DNA of 23,504 nucleotides, taken from contig CAYZCY010000026.1 in the NCBI GenBank assembly GCA_964477115.1, positions 1-23,504 of the forward strand. Direction: 5' to 3'. This DNA is from RGIG3135 sp964477115 (GTDB taxonomy: Bacteria; Actinomycetota; Coriobacteriia; Coriobacteriales; Eggerthellaceae). The notes under the pieces are model-generated. The model was not told the origin of the DNA. It ran no database searches and saw only the letters and a program-made list of their open reading frames with translations. The position numbers were made by a program, and so were the translations under genes. Every line of letters starts with the position of its first letter. Position 1 is the stretch's first letter. Of the stretch, positions 17,307 through 23,504 are shown one piece after another.

Positions 17307-18239
17307 CTAGTCGATATCGAACTGCGCCGCCTGCGCCATGAGGGCAAACATATCGTCGGCGGAAAGGCTCAGATCCACGCCCGCAACGTCGCACACGATC
17401 TCAACCGTGACGACAGCCTGCCCCACCAGCATGCCCGCACCGTTCGCAAAGATGCATCCCGCCTGGCGCGCACCGCGCGCAAGCGAGCTCTCCCCGTGGC
17501 CGTAAACCACGTCGAGCACAAACTGGCCCTCGCGCAAAAGGCCGGTGTCGAAGGGAGCCGGGTCGCCCTGCTTCATACCGAGCGGCGTTGCGTCAATGAT
17601 CAGGTCCGCCGCTGCGATGGCCTTGTGAGACGTGGCATAGCTGCCAAACTTGAACGCACAGTCATCATAGGTTTCGCGGAAACTGCGGTGGTGGCTTTTA
17701 GCCGCCGGCAGATCGATGGTGGCATGGGCCAGCAGCGAGAACTCATCGAGGTAGCCCTGCATAGCGATGGCGCTCTTCCCCTTGTCGCGGCTGAGCAGCA
17801 CCACCTCCGCCGCGCCCGCCTGAGCGGCGGCGTGCAGGATGGCAAGCGAGGTCGGGCCCGTGCCGCAAACAGCAACGCGCTTATCGGCGAAGGTAAATCC
17901 GCAGCGCTCCAGATAGGCGATGCAGCCCTGGCCGTCAGTGTTATACGCGAGAAGCAAATCCTCCTTGCGCACGAGCAAGTTGGCGCCCTTCGCCAAGCGA
18001 GCGGAAGCAGCGCGTGCGTTTGCCACCTTGAGGGCATGGGGCTTGTAGGGCATGGTGATGTTGATGGACAGAAAGTCGCGCTTATTGAGGAAGGCGAGCG
18101 CCTCCTCTTCCGTTTCGCAATCAGCCAAGCCGTATTCCCAGTTCAGACCCAAGCGCGGGTACACCGCGTTGTACATAACCGGTGACTTCGAATGGGCAAC
18201 GGGGTGACCGAGGACGTAGAGTTTCTCGCCGTTTGACAT
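17307..18239 (-). CDS. aroE: Shikimate dehydrogenase
   Basis: The enzyme reduces 3-dehydroshikimate to shikimate with NADPH. It has 310 residues. The substrate domain shows GHPVAHSKSPVMYNAVY, SINITMPYK with the catalytic Lys (K66), and NTDGQG with the catalytic Asp (D102). The Rossmann part shows VAVCGTGPTSLAILHAA and later LIIDATPLGM and NGAGMLVGQA. A Tyr stands in MPYK where His or Phe is more usual (xPxK). The start ATG 18239 has AAGGA 7 nt upstream. It is preceded by yqeG; yqeG and aroE are also close neighbours in Bacillus. Confidence 0.93.
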   Translation of the reverse strand: MSNGEKLYVLGHPVAHSKSPVMYNAVYPRLGLNWEYGLADCETEEEALAFLNKRDFLSINITMPYKPHALKVANARAASARLAKGANLLVRKEDLLLAYNTDGQGCIAYLERCGFTFADKRVAVCGTGPTSLAILHAAAQAGAAEVVLLSRDKGKSAIAMQGYLDEFSLLAHATIDLPAAKSHHRSFRETYDDCAFKFGSYATSHKAIAAADLIIDATPLGMKQGDPAPFDTGLLREGQFVLDVVYGHGESSLARGARQAGCIFANGAGMLVGQAVVTVEIVCDVAGVDLSLSADDMFALMAQAAQFDID

Positions 18240-18326
18240 GATCTATCCTTCTTTCATGTGCAGCCCTGTCGCGAGCTGGTTCCGGGCCTATGCGCAAGGC
18301 GCCAAGCGCTTAGCTTCTCCGCTTGT

Positions 18327-18875
18327 CTAGCGCTCTTCTGCCAGCGCGGCCTCGACGATATTGCGGCATGCCGGGGTCACCGGCTCGGTAGCGCGATCGC
18401 CCAAAATAGCGCGCTCGAAGTTGCGCATGAGAAGCGTGTGCGGAAGGTCCTTTTCAACCAGCGGCTGAACCATGTAGACCTTCATGCCTATCAGATGCGC
18501 ACCCAGCACGTCGGTTGCCATCTGGTCGCCCACCATGACCGTATCGGCGCGCTTGCCGCCCACCTTGCGCATGCCGAGGAAGAAGCCATGCGGGAGCGGC
18601 TTCATGGACTTGCCTACGATGGGGAGATCGATCTCGGCGGCGAGCTCATGCACGCTGGCATGCCAGTTGTTGGAAACCAGGCAGAGCTCGATGCCCGCAT
18701 CGCGCGCGCGGCCCATCCATACGCCCACGTCACGCGGGATTTCGTGAGTGTCGCGCGTGAGGATGGTGTTGTCGATGTCGAGCAGGACGTGCTTGATCCC
18801 GAGGGAGAGCAGGTCGCGCTCAAGGTCGATGTGCGATATGCGCGAGAAGTATTTGTCGGGCTCGAGAAGAGACAC
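18327..18875 (-). CDS. yqeG: YqeG-family HAD-superfamily phosphatase
   Basis: This 182-residue HAD phosphatase has all four motifs: nucleophile and acid in LLDIDNTI (D33, D35), the Ser/Asn of CLVSNN, the Lys in GKSMKPLP, and the acidic GDQMATDVLGA. The opening SLLEPDKYFSRISHID is typical for YqeG, as is the IKHVLLDIDNTIL segment. The substrate is uncertain; relatives act on phosphatidylglycerophosphate or on small phosphates. The GTG start at 18875 has AAGGAGG 6 nt upstream and lies 21 bp after mltG. An 87-bp gap with no clear feature leads to aroE. Confidence 0.93.
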   Translation of the reverse strand: MSLLEPDKYFSRISHIDLERDLLSLGIKHVLLDIDNTILTRDTHEIPRDVGVWMGRARDAGIELCLVSNNWHASVHELAAEIDLPIVGKSMKPLPHGFFLGMRKVGGKRADTVMVGDQMATDVLGAHLIGMKVYMVQPLVEKDLPHTLLMRNFERAILGDRATEPVTPACRNIVEAALAEER

Positions 18876-18896
18876 GCAATCCTCCTTGGTGCTTGC

Positions 18897-19975
18897 CTAT
18901 CCGTTAGCGATTGCGTACTGGTGTTGATCGTAGTTTTCGCTGAAATAGTAGTTCATGCTGCCGTCAGCATTCGAGGTGAAATAGAAGTAGAGGTAGTTCG
19001 TCTCGGCCGGGGCGCACACCGCCTGAAGCGAATTAAGGCTCGGAGAGCAGATGGGCGTCGGCGGCAGGCCGTAGTTGGCATAGGTGCCGTACGGCGTGTC
19101 GGCGTGCACCTCGTCAGCCGTGGGATCGTGACCGACCTCGTATGCCGTGGTCGCATCGGACTGAAGGGGCATGCTGATGGCCAAGCGGTTGTAGAACACC
19201 GAGGCGACCGTGGAGCGGTTGTCGGCCGCCGACTCCTTTTCCACGATGGACGCCAGGTTCACCGCCTCGTACAGGCTCAGGCCTTCACCTTCGGGATACG
19301 CAAACGAAAGCCCGGCGGTTTCGGTCTGGAACTGGCGCAGCATCATGCGAACCACTGACGTTGCGTCATCAGCTGCGGTTATGCTGTAGGTCTTGGGGAA
19401 CAGGAAACCCTCGAGCGACCCGGTTCCCACGTCCGCGAGGAAGGGGAATTCGGCGGCGAACTTGCTTGCGTCGGAGGCAGCATCGATGAACTGCTGGGCG
19501 GTGATACGACCCTGCGTTCCCTCTTCGATGGCGGCGGCCGCCTTGGCTATGGTGAAGCCTTCGGGCACGGTGACCGTGTCGGCCGTTGCCGCAGGTCCTA
19601 TGGTAAGAGTTTCGATGATCTGATCGAGCGTCATGCCNNNNNNNNNNNNNNNNNNNNNNNNNNNNNNNNNNNNNNNNNNNNNNNNNNNNNNNNNNNNNNN
19701 NNNNNNNNNNNNNNNNNNNNNNNNNNNNNNNNNNNNNCAATGGCCAAAACGACGCCAAGAACAACAGGAGCCTTGCTCTTCTTGGGGGCAATATAGCTGG
19801 TGTCGTAGGTGCGGAACTCACGATCAGCGCGCGCATGGGCGCTGCGCGCTGCATGCGAGGAACGGCCGGCGTGATTGGCGTTGCGATGCTGGGCACCACG
19901 CTGCTGGGTTCCGGGATAACCGGGCGTGATGGTCTTAGGGGTGGACGAGTTCGGCCTTTTGGGGTTGAGCGCCAT
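18897..19975 (-). CDS. mltG: Endolytic murein transglycosylase MltG, split by assembly gap
   Basis: MltG cuts nascent peptidoglycan glycan strands at the membrane. The N-terminal 79 residues (ATG 19975, AAAGG 7 nt upstream) form a basic, Arg/His/Ser-rich cytosolic tail, then a hydrophobic stretch PVVLGVVLAI that runs into 100 N. After the gap come 246 residues starting GMTLDQIIETL, the end of the LysM-like part, then VPEGFTIAKAAAAIEEG, FLFPKTYSI, the catalytic Glu in LASIVEKESAA, SVFYNRL, SDATTAYEVG, and LPPTPICSPSLNSL. The two parts are in different frames across the Ns, as expected for a gap of nominal size. The rest of the membrane helix and most of the LysM-like domain are missing. The gene is probably intact in the organism. 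Confidence 0.93.
19638..19737. other. Assembly gap (100 N) inside mltG
   Basis: Exactly 100 undetermined bases, a placeholder length commonly used for gaps of unknown size. By comparison with known MltG proteins roughly 60-90 residues should be missing, so the true gap is probably longer than 100 bp. Confidence 0.95.
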
Positions 19976-19995
19976 GGGCTGCCTTTCTGTTTGCG

Positions 19996-20053
19996 TCAGT
20001 CGGCTTGGTATATCAGTCGCATATCAGTCGTTTGGTACATCAGTCGGCTTGGG
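19996..20053 (-). repeat. Degenerate CGACTGAT tandem repeats between ruvX and mltG
   Basis: Read on the minus strand, four units follow each other: CCAAGCCGACTGATGTA, CCAAACGACTGATATG, CGACTGATATA, CCAAGCCGACTGACGCA. The invariant core is CGACTGA, at plus-strand CAGTCG positions 19997, 20014, 20025 and 20041, with spacings of 17, 11 and 16 bp. The array fills half of the 111-bp gap after ruvX and ends just before the mltG Shine-Dalgarno. The role is unknown; a protein-binding array or leader element is possible. Confidence 0.7.
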
Positions 20054-20086
20054 AGAGGTGCCCTTCACCACTTTTGCCAAACCCGC

Positions 20087-20503
20087 CTATCGAGCAGCCC
20101 TCTCGTCGAGCCACGATTGCAGGAATAAGCTAGCGGCTATCATATCGATTTTTCCACGCATGGCCCGCTCGTCGTAACCCTTTTCACGCAAACTACGCTT
20201 CGCCTCGCGCGAACTCAGGCGCTCGTCGGTAAACTCGTGCGGAATGCCGCACGCCGCGCTGATCTGAGCAGCGGCTTTGCGAATGCGCTCGGCCTGCGGG
20301 CCCTCCTCTCCGGCAAGGGTGTAGGGCAGTCCGCACAACAGAAGTTCAGGCTCCCAATCCTCGAGGGTCATTCGAAAGGATTTGGCGTTCGACAGCACCT
20401 CGTTGGTGGGAAGAACGCAGATAGGAGAGGCCACACGCTCGTTGGGGTCGCAGATTGCGACCCCAACGCGGACTTCGCCAATGTCTAATGCCATAACGCG
20501 CAT
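20087..20503 (-). CDS. ruvX: RuvX/YqgF-family nuclease (putative Holliday junction resolvase)
   Basis: This 138-residue RNase H-like protein has the expected MALDIGEVRVGVAICDP opening with the first catalytic Asp, a LLCGLPYTLAGEEGPQA segment equivalent to the conserved G.P....G, the FTDERLSSREA acidic strand, and the closing IDMIAASLFLQSWLD with the last Asp. Members process 16S rRNA 5' ends or resolve junctions. The ATG 20503 has GGTG about 7 nt upstream. It lies between alaS and mltG, as in many Firmicutes and Actinobacteria. Confidence 0.94.
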   Translation of the reverse strand: MRVMALDIGEVRVGVAICDPNERVASPICVLPTNEVLSNAKSFRMTLEDWEPELLLCGLPYTLAGEEGPQAERIRKAAAQISAACGIPHEFTDERLSSREAKRSLREKGYDERAMRGKIDMIAASLFLQSWLDERAAR

Positions 20504-20522
20504 CGATCATCACCTAAAGTCA

Positions 20523-20545
20523 GCGCCGACCCGAAAGGTCGGCGC
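20523..20545 (-). terminator. Hairpin between alaS and ruvX
   Basis: GCGCCGACC (20523-20531) and GGTCGGCGC (20537-20545) form a 9-bp perfect stem around a 5-nt loop, 16 bp after the alaS stop. The following minus-strand bases are TGACTTTAGG, a poor T-tract, so termination may be partial and ruvX may still be read from alaS. Confidence 0.5.
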
Positions 20546-20560
20546 AATCGAAACAATGAT

Positions 20561-23191
20561 TTAGAGGAGCATGTCCTTGGCAGCCTGCAAAGCGGCGTCG
20601 ATGCCGGATGCATCCTTGCCGCCAGCCTGGGCCATGGTGGGCTTGCCGCCGCCACCGCCCTTGACGCACGGAGCGATGGCCTTGATGACAGCGCCGGCGT
20701 TGAAGCCAGCTGCCACGGCCTCATCGGTGCCCGCAGCCATGAGGATGGGCTTGCCATCCTTATCAGCGGCAACGACCATAGCGCCCGGAGCCGCCAAACG
20801 GGAGCTCACGACATCCCACAGGTTGCGCAGCTCGCCAGCATCGGTCACGTCGGTGCGGGAGATGACTACCGGGTAGCCGCCCTTGGCGGTTGCAACGCCT
20901 GCGAGCAGAGCGTCCAGGCCGCCGCCCGCAACAGCGCCGCCCTTCTTCGCGGCCTTCTGGGCCTCCTTAAGAGCCTTGAGGTTGGCGGCAGCGCGGTCGG
21001 CCACCTCCATGGGCTTGGTGCGCAGCTCTGCAGCGGCGCGCTTGAGCTCAGCTTCGAAGCGGTTCATGTACTCGAGGGCGCCGTAGCTGGTCACAGCCTC
21101 GATACGGCGCAGGTTGGCGCCGACGGAGGACTCAGAGGTGATCTTCACGAAGCCGATCTCGGCGGTGTTCTTGACGTGGCAGCCACCGCACAGCTCTCTG
21201 GAGAACTCGCCCGCCTCGACGACGCGCACGGAGTCACCGTACTTCTCGCCGAACAGGGCGGTAACGCCAGCAGCGCGGGCCTCGTCAATGGAGGTTTCGT
21301 AAATGTTGGTGGACACGGCCTTCATGATGTATTCGTTGGCCACGCGCTCGACCTCGGCGATCTGCTCGGGGGTCATGGCCTCGAAGTGCGTGAAGTCAAA
21401 GCGCAGGCGCTCGGGCTCAACCAGGGAGCCTGCCTGCTTGACATGCTCGCCGAGAACCTCGCGCAGAGTTGCATGCAGAATATGGGTTGCGGTGTGGTTG
21501 CGCTCGATGGCGGCACGGCGCTTGGAATCGACGCGAGCGATGACGGCGTCGCCAACAGCCACTGCGGTTGCAGCCTCAACCTGATGGCAGGTAAGGCCCT
21601 TCTCGGGTGCCTTGGTGTCGAGAACCTTGAGCTCACCTTCGCCAACCAAAATGACGCCGGTGTCACCCACTTCGCCACCCATCTCAGCATAGAAGGGGGT
21701 GACGTCCAGGATGATCTCGCCAGCCTCGCCGGCAGCCAGGGATTCAACGCGCTCGCCATCCTTCACGATAGCGACGACGCGAGCCTCAACCTCGGCCTGG
21801 TCATAGCCGACGAACTTGGTAGCGCCCAGCTCGTTGAGCAGGTCGTTGTGGATGCCGCCGTAGGTGCTCCACGCAGCAGCAGCGTCCTTGGCGCCGGCAG
21901 CACGTGCGCGCTCGCGCTGCTCGGTCATGCAGCACTCGAAAGCCTCGAGGTCAACGGTCACACCGCGCTCTTCGCAGATCTCGGAAGTGACCTCTACCGG
22001 GAAGCCGTAGGTGTCATGCAGGGTGAAGGCCTCTTCGCCCGGGAGCACGGTGCCCTCGAGCTTTGCCAGTGACTCCTCGAGGAAGCGCTGGCCCTGACGC
22101 AGGGTGGCGCCGAAGCGTTCCTCCTCGGACAGGATCAGCTTGCGCTCGAGCTCGCGGTTGTCGATGACCTCGGGGTACACATGACCCATGAGGCGAACGA
22201 TCTCGTCGACGTATTCGTTGAGGAACGGGCCCTCGATGCCAATGAGGTGAGCCTTCATGATGGCACGGCGGAGCAAACGACGCAGCACGTAGCCGCGACC
22301 CTCGTTGGAGGGCAGGATGCCGTCAGCGATCATGAAGGTGACCGAACGGCTGTGGTCAGCGATGATGCGCAGGGCAAGGTCGGTTGCCGAATCCTCGCCA
22401 TAGGTCACGCCAGCCAGGCGCTCGCCAACGGCGACGAGGCTGCGCAGAACGTCGGTTTCGTAGTTGGACTGAACGCCCTGCATGATGGCGGCAATGCGCT
22501 CAAGACCCATGCCGGTGTCGATGTTTTTCTTCGGCAGCGGGGCGAGGGTGCCGTCCTCCTGGCCGTCAAACTGGGTGAAGACGCAGTTCCAATACTCGAG
22601 GAAGCGGTCGCAGTCGCAGCCGGGAGCGCAGTTGGGGTCACCGCAGCCGAACTCAGGACCCTGGTCGAAATAGAGCTCGGAGCAGGGGCCGCAGGGGCCG
22701 GTCGGGCCAGCGCGCCAGAAGTTGTCATCTTCGCCAAGCTTGGAAATATGATCCTCGGGGACGCCGAGAGACTTCCAGATCTCGATGGTCTCGTCGTCGT
22801 CTTCAAATACGGTGAAGTACAGGCGCTCGGCCGGAAGACCCAAAACGTTCACGGAGAAGTCGTACGCCCATGCGCACATCTCCTCCTTGAAGTACTCGCC
22901 GAAGCTGAAGTTGCCGAGCATCTCGAAGAAGCTCAGATGACGGCCGGTGGTGCCGATGATGTCGATGTCGTTGGTGCGGACGCACTTCTGGACGGTGGTG
23001 GTGCCGATGTACTTCGGATCGATCTGCTTCTGCTGCAGGAAGTACGGCTTGAACTGAACCATGCCCGCCGTGGTGAGCAACAGGGAGGGGTCATCAGGAA
23101 TAAGCGAAGAGGAAGGCCAGCGCTCGCAGCCCTTATCCTCGAAGTAGCTCAAGAACTTCTCGCGGATCTCAGCGGTTGTCATGTATTGCAT
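20561..23191 (-). CDS. alaS: Alanyl-tRNA synthetase
   Basis: This enzyme charges tRNA-Ala and edits mischarged Ser or Gly. The 876 residues equal the usual full length. The class II catalytic core includes TTTVQKCVRTNDIDIIG, LSFFEMLGNFSFGEYFKEE and GAGPCGPCSE-like RAGPTGPCGPCSELY. A Cys-rich insertion (FGCGDPNCAPGCDCDRF) precedes EYWNCVFTQFD. The editing domain has the zinc motif HxxxH in RNHTATHILHATL and CGGCH in SRELCGGCHVKN. The C-terminal oligomerisation/C-Ala domain ends with the glycine-rich GGGGGKPTMAQAGGKD. The start ATG 23191 has only a weak GAG site; a second in-frame ATG is at 23182. The leader holds a 42-bp tandem repeat. Confidence 0.97.
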   Translation of the reverse strand: MQYMTTAEIREKFLSYFEDKGCERWPSSSLIPDDPSLLLTTAGMVQFKPYFLQQKQIDPKYIGTTTVQKCVRTNDIDIIGTTGRHLSFFEMLGNFSFGEYFKEEMCAWAYDFSVNVLGLPAERLYFTVFEDDDETIEIWKSLGVPEDHISKLGEDDNFWRAGPTGPCGPCSELYFDQGPEFGCGDPNCAPGCDCDRFLEYWNCVFTQFDGQEDGTLAPLPKKNIDTGMGLERIAAIMQGVQSNYETDVLRSLVAVGERLAGVTYGEDSATDLALRIIADHSRSVTFMIADGILPSNEGRGYVLRRLLRRAIMKAHLIGIEGPFLNEYVDEIVRLMGHVYPEVIDNRELERKLILSEEERFGATLRQGQRFLEESLAKLEGTVLPGEEAFTLHDTYGFPVEVTSEICEERGVTVDLEAFECCMTEQRERARAAGAKDAAAAWSTYGGIHNDLLNELGATKFVGYDQAEVEARVVAIVKDGERVESLAAGEAGEIILDVTPFYAEMGGEVGDTGVILVGEGELKVLDTKAPEKGLTCHQVEAATAVAVGDAVIARVDSKRRAAIERNHTATHILHATLREVLGEHVKQAGSLVEPERLRFDFTHFEAMTPEQIAEVERVANEYIMKAVSTNIYETSIDEARAAGVTALFGEKYGDSVRVVEAGEFSRELCGGCHVKNTAEIGFVKITSESSVGANLRRIEAVTSYGALEYMNRFEAELKRAAAELRTKPMEVADRAAANLKALKEAQKAAKKGGAVAGGGLDALLAGVATAKGGYPVVISRTDVTDAGELRNLWDVVSSRLAAPGAMVVAADKDGKPILMAAGTDEAVAAGFNAGAVIKAIAPCVKGGGGGKPTMAQAGGKDASGIDAALQAAKDMLL

Positions 23192-23224
23192 GGTTTCTCG
23201 TTTCTATCTCTTTTTCACAGCGAG

Positions 23225-23329
23225 CGGCCAACATGCCGCCACGGCAGCCTTTCCTGCCGCCGCAAACGACCAACGTGCCGCCGCGGCAGCCCTCCACGCC
23301 ACCATGAGCGACCCTGCGGCTCGCTCGGC
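23225..23329. repeat. 42-bp GC-rich tandem repeat in the alaS leader
   Basis: Two full copies (23225-23266 and 23267-23308) and a partial third copy (from 23309, CGACCCTGCGG) follow head to tail. Copies 1 and 2 share CG.CCAAC.TGCCGCC.CGGCAGCC. Each full copy holds an inverted repeat: TGCCG-CCA-CGGCA in copy 1, TGCCGC-C-GCGGCA in copy 2 (23276-23288). The repeat lies between the candidate -10 box and the alaS start, so the RNA would carry consecutive small hairpins. No T-box sequence was found. Confidence 0.75.
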
Positions 23330-23346
23330 TTGTTAGGCATTCGGCT

Positions 23347-23352
23347 ATTATA
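23347..23352 (-). promoter_or_regulatory. Candidate -10 box for alaS
   Basis: A perfect minus-strand TATAAT lies within a local A/T-rich patch (TATATAATAG) in an otherwise GC-rich stretch, 156 bp before the alaS start. No good -35 is seen at 16-18 bp. It would give a leader of about 150 nt containing the 42-bp repeats. Confidence 0.4.
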
Positions 23353-23504
23353 TATCGTTGCGATGCGGATAGCCCCCGCTTCAGGCAATTCACAAGATCA
23401 AACGGCATATTGTTGTCGTCGACGACCCCCGTGAGCACACCCCATGCTGCATGCAATGCCAAACCAAACCTCGCGTTCGCGCAAGGACCCGCGACGCCGC
23501 AGCG

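Larger units (their letters stand above)
23169..23504 (-). other. Open frame from the right edge, doubtful gene end
   Basis: A minus-strand frame stays open for 111 codons from the right edge to a stop at 23169, overlapping the alaS start by 23 bp. It reads through the 42-bp repeats as GGVEGCRGGTLVVCGG-like units, then CEKEIETRNHAIHDNR. The part before the repeats (ALHAAWGVLTGVVDDNNMPF) is not one I recognise. The repeats and the TATAAT box lie inside it, which argues for non-coding sequence. If it is real, it is the C-terminal end of a gene upstream of alaS. Apart from this and the repeats, I see nothing else in 23192-23504. Confidence 0.15.

Noticed and set aside
18258..19358. Plus-strand open frame of 366 codons
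   Set aside because: Spans antisense of yqeG and mltG; composition is that of a shadow frame.
23192..23350. T-box leader controlling alaS
   Set aside because: No TGGNACCGCG-type T-box or specifier hairpin was found on the minus strand.
22181..23434. Plus-strand open frame of 417 codons over alaS and its leader
   Set aside because: Antisense to the conserved core of alaS; its end simply reads the 42-bp repeats.

Overview
The window is a dense stretch of bacterial chromosome, moderately GC-rich and almost entirely housekeeping. Nearly every gene lies on the minus strand. Gene order and protein style suggest a Gram-positive anaerobe of the Coriobacteriia (Eggerthellaceae-like). The supports are a rubrerythrin, a MltG with a long Arg/His-rich cytosolic tail, an AlaRS with a Cys-rich insertion, and a blend of Actinobacteria-like (alaS-ruvX-mltG-aroE-aroC-aroK-aroB-aroQ-pepQ-efp) and Bacillus-like (accB-accC-yqhY-nusB-xseB-dxs) gene order. 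The taxon is inferred, not proven.

Left part (1-3614). A two-gene unit on the minus strand encodes an MMPL/RND-type membrane exporter and a secreted partner cut off by the left edge. A GNAT acetyltransferase diverges from it. The intergenic region holds two copies of an 11-bp palindrome that look like operators for an unseen repressor.

Metabolic operon (3607-10007, minus strand). The order of transcription is a carboxyltransferase fused to an AccB-type biotin carrier, accC, an Asp23/YqhY protein, nusB, xseB and dxs, with overlapping or closely packed ends. The fusion is the most unusual gene here: a PycB/OadA-like domain sits directly upstream of, and in frame with, a complete AccB-like BCCP at the classical accBC locus. 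xseA, folD and ispA, which flank xseB in Bacillus, are missing from this locus.

Middle (10008-12598). efp has a good promoter and a strong intrinsic terminator. Divergent to it is rubrerythrin, whose leader carries a repeated, palindrome-containing element. Convergent to rubrerythrin is a toxin-antitoxin pair: a RelB/DinJ-like antitoxin and a PIN-domain toxin, preceded by two TGTACA-centred direct repeats. A long perfect hairpin separates the two convergent units. rbr and the TA pair appear inserted between pepQ and efp, which are neighbours in many Gram-positives.

Right part (12599-23504, minus strand). alaS, ruvX, mltG, yqeG, aroE, aroC, aroK, aroB, aroQ and pepQ follow each other on one strand. 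Five shikimate-pathway genes are consecutive; aroA and the DAHP synthase gene are not in the window. A run of 100 N interrupts mltG at its membrane segment, and the two halves are out of frame across it. Two non-coding repeat arrays stand out: degenerate CGACTGAT repeats between ruvX and mltG, and a 42-bp GC-rich tandem repeat with internal hairpins in the alaS leader. No tRNA, rRNA, CRISPR array, prophage or insertion sequence was seen, and I do not see a clearly new defence or mobile system.
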